A stretch of 37,550 bases of DNA from CAYXBG01 sp964463145 (lineage in GTDB: Bacteria > Acidobacteriota > UBA6911 > RPQK01 > CBDAPI01): the NCBI GenBank assembly GCA_964463145.1, contig CAYXBG010000010.1:1-37550 (forward strand). Reading direction: 5' to 3'. Both the position numbers and the translations under genes were made by a program. This document shows, in pieces, positions 16,098-24,578 of the stretch; position 1 is the stretch's first letter; each line of letters starts with the position of its first letter. The notes beneath the pieces were generated by a model that was not told where the DNA came from, searched no databases, and worked only from the letters and a program-made list of their open reading frames with translations.

Positions 16098-17687
16098 TTA
16101 GATATCTGATTGCGTCCAAGTGCCATCAATTAGTCGCCAGGTATGTCCTGTAGGGTTTTCATCTTGTAGTTCTACGGGCAGACGGTGTTGCCGAACATTG
16201 TCGTAACATTGGAGTGCTGCGAAGCGTAACAGGGAGGCTGGGATTCCCACGGCCGTAAAACCTGGGTGTCCCGTGGCCGGAAAAGGCCCTCCATGATTCA
16301 TGGCCGGTGAGACGGCAACCCCGGTGGGCATCTTATCATTTAAAAGACGCCCTACTTTTGGTCGCAATAAAGACTCGGCCTCGTTATAAAGTGAATCGTC
16401 GATTCCCTGGGAGTGGGAGTATATACTGCCTGTCAGATTACCCTCCAGGCTGCCAATGATTGCTTTTAATTCCTCGAAATCTCTTGCTCTAACAACAAGA
16501 CTGCTATTCCCGAAAGTTTCTTTTTGAAAATCTTCAGGCCGCATCAAAAATGAGGTGCCATCGACTTGTAAGAGGGTATTTTCAATACAGAACCCTTTAT
16601 TTGGATCGTCTATTGCCAGCCCACCTGTGACGGTTTTTGCACCAGCTGTTTCGAGTCCTTGAATGCCTTCGATCAAGGATTTTTGGACTCCCGCACCGAG
16701 GAGTACTCCAGGAGGTGTCTTTCCCATACGTAATCCTAGTTCTGAGACAAATATGTCTGAGGCCGGAGACTCTACTAAGATTATGAGGCCAGGGCTGGTA
16801 CAGAATTGTCCTGTACCTAGTAAAATCGATGATGAAAGATCGTCGATGATCTCATCCTGTCGTTCCTTTAACGCTCCTGGCAGAATTAGGATAGGGTTGA
16901 TGCTACTCAGTTCGAGATAGATAGGTTTTCCACTACGGTCAGCTGCTGATTTCAGGATCAACCCTGCTTGGCGCGAACCCGTATAACCGGTTGCACCTAG
17001 CAAGGGATGGGAAACCAGCCGTTCTCCATCCTGATGACTCGTACGGTACAGTAATTGGACCAATCCCTTGGGCATTTTTGTGTTGTTAGCGGCTTCATTG
17101 GCTGCTTTAGCGAAAATTTCTGTCGTTCCTGGGTGCGACGTATTCCCTTTTGCGATAACGGGGTTTCCGGCTGCAATAGCGGCGGCAAAATCGCCCCCTG
17201 CAATGCTATTGAAAGCGAAAGGGAAGTTGTTGGGGCCAAAGACACAAACAGGACCGATTGCCCTGTAAATCGAACGGATCTGAAGAGAGGTGTCAATAGT
17301 CGGTAGGTTCCAGGAACCGTTTTTGGCGGCACTAGCAGCACTTCGAAGTTGAGATGTTGTTCTAGGAAGTTCGACCGACCGTAGTCTCGGTTCTTCGGGT
17401 AAAGCTGTCTCCTGGTTAGCAGTAGCAACTAGGGTATCTTCGCTGTCTTCAATCCTATTGGCATATTCATCTAGGAATTCTGCGATCTGGGAAGGAGATA
17501 TTTTCTCCAATTCATTAGCTGCCTGATGGGCCGCCTGTAGTGTTTCCTTAATCTCACTCCAGGGACTCACCGGGTACTGGGCTTCCAGGAGTGAACGGGT
17601 TTGAGGGTTTGAGGCCTGGAAAGTTGAAGTTCCAGCAGAACTTCTCCACTGGCCGTTGATCAAAACCGGATGTAAAAGATCTGACAT
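16098..17687 (-). CDS. Aldehyde dehydrogenase (NADP+), alpha-ketoglutarate-semialdehyde dehydrogenase type
   Basis: 529 aa, the length of the KGSADH/AldH subgroup. Motifs: GPNNFPFAFN (151-160, oxyanion N154), K180 in IAKGN, general base E259 in YLELSS, and nucleophile C296 in GTGQFCTSPG. The C-terminal MNHGGPFPATGHP segment is typical for this subgroup. The enzyme oxidises 2,5-dioxopentanoate (or a related aldehyde) to 2-oxoglutarate with NAD(P). The gene immediately upstream encodes an AraD1/FAH-family protein, the expected producer of that semialdehyde in non-phosphorylative pentose or sugar-acid pathways, so the pair supports this assignment. The two are 103 bp apart on one strand. Confidence 0.92.
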   Translation of the reverse strand: MSDLLHPVLINGQWRSSAGTSTFQASNPQTRSLLEAQYPVSPWSEIKETLQAAHQAANELEKISPSQIAEFLDEYANRIEDSEDTLVATANQETALPEEPRLRSVELPRTTSQLRSAASAAKNGSWNLPTIDTSLQIRSIYRAIGPVCVFGPNNFPFAFNSIAGGDFAAAIAAGNPVIAKGNTSHPGTTEIFAKAANEAANNTKMPKGLVQLLYRTSHQDGERLVSHPLLGATGYTGSRQAGLILKSAADRSGKPIYLELSSINPILILPGALKERQDEIIDDLSSSILLGTGQFCTSPGLIILVESPASDIFVSELGLRMGKTPPGVLLGAGVQKSLIEGIQGLETAGAKTVTGGLAIDDPNKGFCIENTLLQVDGTSFLMRPEDFQKETFGNSSLVVRARDFEELKAIIGSLEGNLTGSIYSHSQGIDDSLYNEAESLLRPKVGRLLNDKMPTGVAVSPAMNHGGPFPATGHPGFTAVGIPASLLRFAALQCYDNVRQHRLPVELQDENPTGHTWRLIDGTWTQSDI

Positions 17688-17790
17688 ACACTCATTTCCT
17701 TGTTTTTATTGTCGTTATTAGCTGGCCGGTTACACAATACTATAGGAGAGCTGATTATTAGCACCTAAATCAAGTGGGGTCTGCTATTAA

Positions 17791-18813
17791 CTAGGATTTG
17801 ATCACTTTGATCGGGGTGTCATTCTGGGGTTTCTTTCGCACAGTATTAATTAAAGGGGCTCCCATACGTTCGAACTCGATTTTTATACGGTCCTTGTCTT
17901 TCAACGGTGGGCAGTTACCGAAGGAAAAGCGTGGGGTTCCCAGAAAATGAATGTGTACATCTCCTGGCCGACGGAAAAGTGGGTATTTGAAGTGATGGTC
18001 TTCTAGGTTTTCTAAGGAATGAGACATATTCTCCTCTCCAGTGAGAAAGATTCCTGAATCATAAAGCTCATTGCCTGCTCGAAAAATACGGGTACGGCCT
18101 TGCAAATTAGAAAAGGATAGACCTATTACTAATTCGGGTCCGATAGAACAAGTCCTAAGCTTCGAAGGGGCTAACCATAAAAAGTTTTGTTTCTCCATCT
18201 TATGATCCGACCACTCATTACCGATGGAGAAGCCAACGCGATGTGGGTTTCCTTCGGGGTCGATCATATAGCAGCCTGCTACTTCAGCTTCTTCTCCTCC
18301 ATCCTGGGCATATGAGGGGAGGTCCAGGCAGTCATTGTAGCCTTTTAGAATGGAGCCATCTCCTTTGTAAAACCACTCCGGTTGGACTCCACGACCTTGT
18401 ACAGGACGACCTCCTTCAATCCCCCACTGGAACATTTGCTCCGAATCGGTCATTTTCTCCTTGGGCTCTGTGTGCATCTCATCACGTTGGTTTGCACTTC
18501 CTAGATGGGTGAGTCCGGTCCCCGAGACGATGCAATGAGAAGGGTCCGGGTGGTCAACAGGAGGTAGGAGTCTGATTCCATCACCGGGATTTGCGTCCAA
18601 GAGAGTGGAATAAGGACCGTAATATGGAGCCTGCTTGCTAAGCTCTCTCAACGTTTCCAAAAAAGAAATTCCGGCTCGGCAAGATTCCGTGAAGATCTGG
18701 TAGGTAGAACTCAATTCTGGTCGTATGGCAGTGAGGTCCAGGATGTTCTCCCTCGAAACGATACCAACACGACGGGATTTGTCAGGAATCTGGAACTGGA
18801 TTAATCTAATCAT
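17791..18813 (-). CDS. AraD1-type fumarylacetoacetase-family protein (2-keto-3-deoxy sugar acid dehydratase candidate)
   Basis: 340 aa, FAH-fold. GTGLTHLGSANQRD (about 97-110) and GRGVQPEWFYKGDG (about 139-152) mark the AraD1 branch; acidic metal ligands appear in GGEEAEVAG (about 172-180). GNEWSDHKMEKQNF follows and FSFGNCPPLKDKDRI is at the C-terminus. FAH-family proteins of this kind have been linked to conversion of 2-keto-3-deoxy-pentonate to 2,5-dioxopentanoate; other FAH members hydrolyse diketo acids, so the exact reaction is inferred from the neighbouring semialdehyde dehydrogenase. It is the first gene of the minus-strand AraD1-ALDH-(YkvI) group. No clear Shine-Dalgarno precedes the ATG. 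Confidence 0.87.
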   Translation of the reverse strand: MIRLIQFQIPDKSRRVGIVSRENILDLTAIRPELSSTYQIFTESCRAGISFLETLRELSKQAPYYGPYSTLLDANPGDGIRLLPPVDHPDPSHCIVSGTGLTHLGSANQRDEMHTEPKEKMTDSEQMFQWGIEGGRPVQGRGVQPEWFYKGDGSILKGYNDCLDLPSYAQDGGEEAEVAGCYMIDPEGNPHRVGFSIGNEWSDHKMEKQNFLWLAPSKLRTCSIGPELVIGLSFSNLQGRTRIFRAGNELYDSGIFLTGEENMSHSLENLEDHHFKYPLFRRPGDVHIHFLGTPRFSFGNCPPLKDKDRIKIEFERMGAPLINTVRKKPQNDTPIKVIKS

Positions 18814-18992
18814 AGAATCGTTTTACTGTTCAGTATGCTTAAACACAATGTTTTTCTGGGTGTACAGAGATGTGTCCGGGAGTATAGTGCAGAGGGTCAT
18901 TAAGACCGAGTCGAAAGTGAAACATAATGATTCTGGCTAATGAGGCGCTATATGTCGGTGCTCCTTCCAGAACCAAATCTAGGAGAGTGGGA

Positions 18993-19364
18993 ATGAGCTC
19001 AACGCATGCAGAACATTACCGGTGGAGCGAAATTCCATGGGAAACGCTAAATGAAAAGATCAATAGACGTTTCATATATGGTGACAAAATAATGTTGACA
19101 CAGTTGCAACTTAAAGAGGGCGCCGTTGTACCTGAGCATCATCACTGGAATGAGCAAATCAGCTACATTCTGACAGGGTCTTTGAAATTCTGGGTTGGTG
19201 AGAATTCTGAAGAGATAATTGTAAAAGAAGGCGAGAGTATCTTCCTTCCGTCCAATGTCTCTCATAAGGTGCTATCCATGAAAGATACGAGGGCACTGGA
19301 TATTTTCAGTCCACCCCGAGAAGACTGGATCAATAAGACAGACGATTATTTACGAAATGTGTGA
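18993..19364 (+). CDS. Small single-domain cupin protein
   Basis: 123 aa from the ATG at 18993, preferred over an upstream in-frame ATG at 18927 because AGGAG lies 7 bp before it. Cupin motif 1 is readable as PEHHHWNEQISYILTGSL with three consecutive histidines and a glutamate, and motif 2 as SIFLPSNVSHKV with the fourth metal ligand. Such minimal cupins bind a divalent metal and act as sugar or keto-acid isomerases, dioxygenases or small-molecule binding proteins. It is divergent from the AraD1 gene (179 bp) and may act on the same sugar acid, which is inference only. Confidence 0.85.
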   Translation: MSSTHAEHYRWSEIPWETLNEKINRRFIYGDKIMLTQLQLKEGAVVPEHHHWNEQISYILTGSLKFWVGENSEEIIVKEGESIFLPSNVSHKVLSMKDTRALDIFSPPREDWINKTDDYLRNV

Positions 19365-19599
19365 ACTGGGATGCACAGCGTTGTTATTGGTCATTTGTTG
19401 CAGCCTAGGCAACATTTTGGGGGAGTTTGCAATTTGGGGAATGTAGCTTCCATTTGAATTATATTTTCCTAGATTCTTTTTTTCGATGAGCCTGGTTCCC
19501 TTTGGGTGATACACCCTAGTATCAGACGCAGTCTAAAGTGCCGTGACTTGACACTGCTATCACTAGATGGGAGTGTACCGTTACGAGGGAGTTTGGACG

Positions 19600-20496
19600 A
19601 TGGGTATGCAGGCGGTGATACTGGGGTCTGGTTCCGCTGTTCCTGATCCTGTCCGGGGAAATCCCAGCCAGGCAGTTGTTGTTGGGGAGACAATCCTGCT
19701 TTTTGACTGTGGTGAGCGCACCACTGTCAATCTCACCGGTGCAGGTATTAACCCACTCAATGTCGACTACCTCTTCTTTACACATTTACACTGGGATCAC
19801 ATGTGCGACTATGGCTATTTTGTGATGACCACTTGGAATTGTGGTCGGAAAAACCCGGTAAAGGTTTATGGGCCTCCCGGGACACAACATATGTCTGATA
19901 GCACCATCTACGGTTCCCACAAGGCGGATGTGGAATATGTGCGTCAGTATATAGAAGCACTCCCCCCGCACATAAAGGATCGTCCCCTTCCATCTCCAGC
20001 TATCGAGATACAGGAGATAGAAGAGGGATTTGAATTTCAAGGGGAGGACTTTAAGGTCATAACCGGTCGAGTAGAGCATCATCAGCGAGTAGGTATGCCT
20101 TCTGTAGCTTATCGAGTGGAATCTGATCTGGGAGTTGTTGTTATGAGTGGCGACACTGCTCCTTGTGACAGTATGATTGACTTAGCTCGAGGAGCCGATA
20201 TTTTAATCCATGACACAGCTTTCTTAGACGAAATTATCGAGCAGCGCCAAATGTGGAGTCATTCTGGGCCCTCGGGAGCTGCCAGAGTGGCAGAGGCAGC
20301 GGGGGTAGGCAAACTAGTTCTAACCCATTTAGGCCCCTATACTTCTCCGCAGGCTGCAGTAGATATGGCCTCAATGTACTATGGGCAACGGCGGACTCAG
20401 AAGATTTGGGATAAGATTATATCCGATGCAGCCCAGTACTACAGTGGACCCATCGTATTAGCTGAGGATTGCATGGTGCTAGATGTTGGATCGTAG
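19600..20496 (+). CDS. MBL-fold metallohydrolase (RNase Z/arylsulfatase-like), cytoplasmic paralogue
   Basis: 298 aa from the ATG at 19600; GGAG 8 bp upstream makes this start better than the in-frame ATG at 19567, which has none. GSGSAVPDP (9-17) opens the fold, THLHWDH (61-67) gives the HxHxDH zinc site, SGDTAP supplies the bridging aspartate, and VLTHLGPY the last histidine. Lacking the RNase Z exosite arm, it is more likely a small-molecule hydrolase (lactone, ester or sulfate). It is clearly paralogous to the Tat-exported protein at 30564: both have GSGSAxPDPxRGNxSQA and a similar C-terminal LAEDxMVL. An alpha/beta hydrolase follows 73 bp later on the same strand. Confidence 0.9.
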   Translation: MGMQAVILGSGSAVPDPVRGNPSQAVVVGETILLFDCGERTTVNLTGAGINPLNVDYLFFTHLHWDHMCDYGYFVMTTWNCGRKNPVKVYGPPGTQHMSDSTIYGSHKADVEYVRQYIEALPPHIKDRPLPSPAIEIQEIEEGFEFQGEDFKVITGRVEHHQRVGMPSVAYRVESDLGVVVMSGDTAPCDSMIDLARGADILIHDTAFLDEIIEQRQMWSHSGPSGAARVAEAAGVGKLVLTHLGPYTSPQAAVDMASMYYGQRRTQKIWDKIISDAAQYYSGPIVLAEDCMVLDVGS

Positions 20497-20569
20497 TGAG
20501 GCTACTTTAGGCCAAAGTAACATTGCACAGGAGATGGGGTTTCTTACTTGAACAGGGGGATCTAAAGAC

Positions 20570-21490
20570 ATGAAATCGGGAAATTGGGCGTTTTTTGTAA
20601 TCATATTCTTCTTGGTTTTTCCGGCCGTAGCTCAGGATAAATCTACGTACTATACAGTGACCCATCCGGATGAGTTTCACATGGATTGGAAAGGCTTCTA
20701 TGATAATGCAGATCAGTGGACAGCTGTTGCACGTGAAAAACTCCCTCACACACTAGATTTGCCTTATGGTAAGCATCCCAAACAGCAACTGGATATTTAT
20801 CTGCCAGAAGAGACACCTGTGAAGGCCCCTATATTTCTTTTCTTGCATGGCGGCGGATTTCGTGAGGGCGATAGAGCTCACTATGGGTTTGTTGCCCTCC
20901 CACTGGCTAAGGATGGTGTGATCACCGTTGTTGCTAGCTACAGATTAACAACGCAAGATTTCTTCTATCCCTCCCAACCGGAAGATGTGGAAGATGCGAT
21001 CGCTTGGATTTACGAAAACATTGAAGAATATGGGGGTGATCCACAGAGGATTTATGTCGGAGGACATTCAGCAGGTGCGATCTTGTCGGGGCACGTGGCA
21101 GTTAGGAGTGACTGGTTAAAGAAAAAAGGACTTCCAGGAGACCTAATTAAAGGATGTGCTCCCATCAGTGGCCCTTATGATCTAAGAACAGGTTCATATG
21201 AGGAGAGGGAAGGTGAAGCCCGTACATATGCCCCTCGGGATAAGGAGGAGGCTGCCAGCCCAGTACTTAATGTTCAGAAAGCTCCTCCCAACTGCGTAGT
21301 GGCGGTTGGATCGGTAGAAGAACAGTATATTGACTCTTCCAGCGCTTTCGTAGAGGCGCTTGAAGCCAAGGGAGGATTTGCTCGATTACTGGTCTTGGAA
21401 GGAATGGATCACGACCAAACAGGTCTAGCACTTTATGACGGCGAAGGACTGCTAGTGCAGGCTATTCTTGGGGTAATTCAAGGGAGATGA
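20570..21490 (+). CDS. Secreted alpha/beta hydrolase (carboxylesterase/lipase, HGGG type)
   Basis: 306 aa. Residues 1-21 are a signal peptide. The oxyanion motif FLHGGGFR lies at 91-98, the nucleophile S167 in GGHSAGA, and the catalytic histidine probably in MDHDQTG near 280; the acid would be an aspartate or glutamate in the preceding loop (VGSVEEQYID). This is the hormone-sensitive-lipase/BD-FAE-like esterase group, which cleaves short acyl or carbohydrate esters. It follows the MBL gene by 73 bp and precedes an MFS transporter by 198 bp, so de-esterification before uptake is plausible. Confidence 0.9.
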   Translation: MKSGNWAFFVIIFFLVFPAVAQDKSTYYTVTHPDEFHMDWKGFYDNADQWTAVAREKLPHTLDLPYGKHPKQQLDIYLPEETPVKAPIFLFLHGGGFREGDRAHYGFVALPLAKDGVITVVASYRLTTQDFFYPSQPEDVEDAIAWIYENIEEYGGDPQRIYVGGHSAGAILSGHVAVRSDWLKKKGLPGDLIKGCAPISGPYDLRTGSYEEREGEARTYAPRDKEEAASPVLNVQKAPPNCVVAVGSVEEQYIDSSSAFVEALEAKGGFARLLVLEGMDHDQTGLALYDGEGLLVQAILGVIQGR

Positions 21491-21688
21491 ATTCGTCTTT
21501 CTGCAGCTGGACTTTTTTCGGAATATTTTCGGTCTATGGATGGTTGTTTTTGATTATGCTGTCCTACTATTTGTCTATGAGAATGCGGATCCGGGGTTAT
21601 AGTGTCAAAGGTCACTGTTTAATTGAGGGCCCTCTCCTGCAGTAGCCAGCCTCGGTGAGATTGATCCGGGAAACGGGGAACGAACTCC

Positions 21689-22969
21689 ATGAAACAGATA
21701 CCGAATCTTCGCTGGATCATACTCGCTCTTCTTTTTCTCGCTACACTTATCAGCTACATCGATAGGCATACGCTGTCTGTAGTAGCTCCTGAACTAAGAG
21801 ATGATCTGGGTATCTCCAATACGGGTTACTCTTATATTCTCGCGAGTTTCCTCCTTGCATACACCATAATGCAGCCCTTAACGGGTAGGCTGATTGATCT
21901 AATAGGGATTCGTCGGGGGTTCAGTCTAGTGATGGTTTGGTGGTCCGCTGCAGCATGTCTCCATGCACTAGGAAATGGGATAGCTACGTTTTCAATTCTC
22001 CGGTTCTTGTTAGGAGCGGGTCAGGCTGGCAGCTGGGCTGCGAGTGTTAAGGCCGTTGCAACATGGTTTCCAAAAGACCAGAGAGGGATGGCTAATTCTA
22101 TATGGGGTGCTGCGAGCAGTGCTGGGCTAGTCCTGACCGTTCCATTGGTAGCTAGTTTAACGATATGGTGGGGTTGGGATTGGGCTTTCTTCATCACAGG
22201 CATGTTGGGCTTCCTATGGACTATCGTTTGGTGGGGTGTTTTTCGTCTTCCCGAAAAACACCCTCGTATCACAGCCAGTGAGCTTGAGCTACTAAATAGA
22301 GATCTCAGAGAGGATGCAGGAAATGAGAAAGTCAAGCCTCCCTCATTTATGACGCTTCTGCGGTGGAGAAATGTTTGGGCAGTGATTTTGGCACGAGCTC
22401 TGGCAGACCCGACCACCTGGTTTTACCATTACTGGACGCCTGAATTTCTCAGACGTAGTGCAAATTTCAGTATGGCTGATATCGGTCGCTATGCGTGGAT
22501 ACCTTTTCTAACGCAAACTGTAGGGATTTTACTTGGAGGAACTCTGTCTGATGCATTGTTTCGTAGAGGTATGCAACTAACCCGTGCTCGTCTAACTGTT
22601 ATGCTGATCGGGATGATTATTATGACAGCAGGGCTCCTCGCTGCTTTCCCTTTCCCGGTTTTTATAGTTTTCAGTGGTATAAGCCTTGCCACTTTCGGTT
22701 TTGGATTATGGGCTCCCAATATGATGTCTCTATGCGGGGAGATATTCCCTAAGAATGTGATTGGTTCGGTAACCGGTCTTAGTGGTATGGGGGCAGGCCT
22801 AGGTGGCGTTACCGTAATGCTTGCAACGGGATGGATGGTGGACCAATTTGGTTATACGCCAGTATTTGTGACGGTCTCGGCAATGCCTCTGCTCGCGTTC
22901 GCAATTCTATACATACTACTAATCCCTGGGACACAGAGGACTAATCATCAGGATCAATCTCACAGATAG
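21689..22969 (+). CDS. MFS transporter, anion:cation symporter (ExuT/hexuronate-like) family
   Basis: 426 aa with twelve predicted membrane segments. The first helix ends in SYIDRHTLSVVAPEL, the conserved ACS-family opening, and GRLIDLIGIRRG (about 66-77) is the MFS loop 2-3 motif. WFPKDQRGMANSIWGAASSAG continues the ExuT/GudP signature. Characterised relatives take up hexuronates, glucarate, galactonate or other organic anions with protons. Together with the AraD1/ALDH and cupin genes just upstream this supports sugar-acid uptake. No terminator was recognised before the amidohydrolase 134 bp downstream. Confidence 0.9.
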   Translation: MKQIPNLRWIILALLFLATLISYIDRHTLSVVAPELRDDLGISNTGYSYILASFLLAYTIMQPLTGRLIDLIGIRRGFSLVMVWWSAAACLHALGNGIATFSILRFLLGAGQAGSWAASVKAVATWFPKDQRGMANSIWGAASSAGLVLTVPLVASLTIWWGWDWAFFITGMLGFLWTIVWWGVFRLPEKHPRITASELELLNRDLREDAGNEKVKPPSFMTLLRWRNVWAVILARALADPTTWFYHYWTPEFLRRSANFSMADIGRYAWIPFLTQTVGILLGGTLSDALFRRGMQLTRARLTVMLIGMIIMTAGLLAAFPFPVFIVFSGISLATFGFGLWAPNMMSLCGEIFPKNVIGSVTGLSGMGAGLGGVTVMLATGWMVDQFGYTPVFVTVSAMPLLAFAILYILLIPGTQRTNHQDQSHR

Positions 22970-23061
22970 GAAACATTTGCTAGTGTGTTTGGGTGAAAGA
23001 TTAACTGGAGATCATCTGAATTATATTTTGAGGATACTAAAAGACAGATCCAGCTCGTGGT

Positions 23062-24578
23062 GGAATCGTAGGCTGGGAGACTAAAAAACTGGAGGACAAG
23101 GTTATGAAAAAAAGGAATCTCATTGTTTGGCTACTCTTCCTATTGCTAGGAGGGGTCTACTGCGGTCAGCCCTCCTCAGAAATTTCTGAAGAGGTTAGTG
23201 CAACACTGATACGAGATGTAGTGCTTATCGATGGAACAGGAAATGCTCCGATAGAAGCGGATATTTTGATTAGAGGAGATCGTATTGACTCGATCGGGAG
23301 TAACCTTAGTGTACCGAATGGTGCTCAGGTAGTTGAAGGAGCAGGGAAATATGTAGTTCCGGGGTTGATCGACACACATGTTCACTTAGATGCACCAACG
23401 GTTTTCCAGCTGACACCGGAAGAGAAGCAGGTCATGATCAATGACAGTCGTCGTGCCTTCCTCTTCAATGGGGTCACTTCAATCCTGAATGTTGGAGACA
23501 CGGTTTGGGCTAAAAGTGAATCGCAACGAGAGGGAACAATCATAGCTCCTCGCATTTATGCCACCGGCCAGTCGTTTTCTCCAGATGGTGGTTGGGGAAG
23601 CCGGCACGGAGGATCGTTACCGGATGCTGTTGCTGCTCGAGAACGTGCCCAAAGTCATATAGCTGCAGGGACGGATGGGTTCAAGATCGTTATCGAAAAT
23701 GGTCTAGGAGATTCTGGGACCTATGTAGAGATGCCCGAGGATATGCTGGAGGCGATTACGGAGGTAGCACGTGCTGAGGATGTTCCTATGTATGTGCATG
23801 CCATTAACATTGCTGAATATCGTCGAACGGTCGAGAAAATTAAGCCGAGAGCGATTGTTCACGGTTTAGAAGACCGAATCCCAGAAGGGGATCCCATTTT
23901 TGAGCAACTGGCGGAAAATCAGATCGCAGTAGTCCCAACAGTGAGTCTGTTCGAAGCCTTCTTGGCACCGGATCCGCATGCAGGAAATCTTGATCACCCT
24001 ATACTGGAGGCGAGTGTGCCTACATTCCTACTTGAAAGGATGCGAGACCCCGAGTTCGTCAAGGAAGAAAATAGACGATTCAAGGAAGTTGGTCGTATTG
24101 ACGTCTACGAATGGGCGAGAAAACATAACCCAATTTTCCGAGAGAATATTACCAAAATGCATCAAGCTGGTGTGAAGTTAGCTACAGGAACTGATGCAGG
24201 AGGGCCGGTAGGATTTAATTTTCAGGGGTACAATACCCCTTGGGAATTAAAAATCTTTGTCGAAGCTGGGTTAACCCCTCTGGAGGCGATTGTGGCTGCA
24301 ACTCGTAATGGAGCCGAAGTTATCGGGGTAGCTGATCAGCTTGGAACAATTGAGCAGGGCAAGCTTGCGGACCTACTTATTCTTAGTGCAAATCCTCTGG
24401 AGAACATTGAAAACATTCGCCAGATTGAATGGGTTATGCAAGGTGGGATAATGCACCCACGAACCCATTTTGCGTACAAGGTGCCGTAGCAATATCAGAG
24501 TGCTCGTTTTGCCGGTCGTAACTGGCTAATTATGGGCTGTTATCTTAGTGAGAAAAGACAACGGTGGCGTTAAGGATA
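23062..24578 (+). repeat. Tandem duplication, unit 1 (1,517 bp)
   Basis: This unit begins with the 16-mer GGAATCGTAGGCTGGG (23062-23077) and contains the RBS, the whole amidohydrolase gene, its 3' spacer and the first 15 bp of a Gfo/Idh reading frame (24564-24578). It is followed head-to-tail by an apparently identical copy. I found no mismatch by eye, and the two copies translate identically over the full gene. Confidence 0.95.
23104..24489 (+). CDS. Secreted metal-dependent amidohydrolase, copy 1 of tandem pair
   Basis: 461 aa. Residues 1-20 are a signal peptide ending near Cys20; the context GGVYC is a poor lipobox because Tyr is at -1, so lipidation is uncertain. The small beta domain holds VLIDGTGNAPIEADILI, then the barrel shows THVH (91-94, metal ligands H92/H94), GFKIVIENGLG with the bridging lysine, VHAI and VHGLED histidines, and TGTDAGGP with the catalytic aspartate. 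It belongs to the imidazolonepropionase-like/prolidase-like exported amidohydrolases; the substrate is unknown. GGAGG at 23091-23095 is its RBS. It follows an MFS carrier and, in the unduplicated arrangement, would directly precede the Gfo/Idh gene. Confidence 0.92.
   Translation: MKKRNLIVWLLFLLLGGVYCGQPSSEISEEVSATLIRDVVLIDGTGNAPIEADILIRGDRIDSIGSNLSVPNGAQVVEGAGKYVVPGLIDTHVHLDAPTVFQLTPEEKQVMINDSRRAFLFNGVTSILNVGDTVWAKSESQREGTIIAPRIYATGQSFSPDGGWGSRHGGSLPDAVAARERAQSHIAAGTDGFKIVIENGLGDSGTYVEMPEDMLEAITEVARAEDVPMYVHAINIAEYRRTVEKIKPRAIVHGLEDRIPEGDPIFEQLAENQIAVVPTVSLFEAFLAPDPHAGNLDHPILEASVPTFLLERMRDPEFVKEENRRFKEVGRIDVYEWARKHNPIFRENITKMHQAGVKLATGTDAGGPVGFNFQGYNTPWELKIFVEAGLTPLEAIVAATRNGAEVIGVADQLGTIEQGKLADLLILSANPLENIENIRQIEWVMQGGIMHPRTHFAYKVP

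Noticed and set aside
18927..18992. Longer N-terminus for the cupin
   Set aside because: No RBS at 18927, whereas AGGAG is well placed for 18993.
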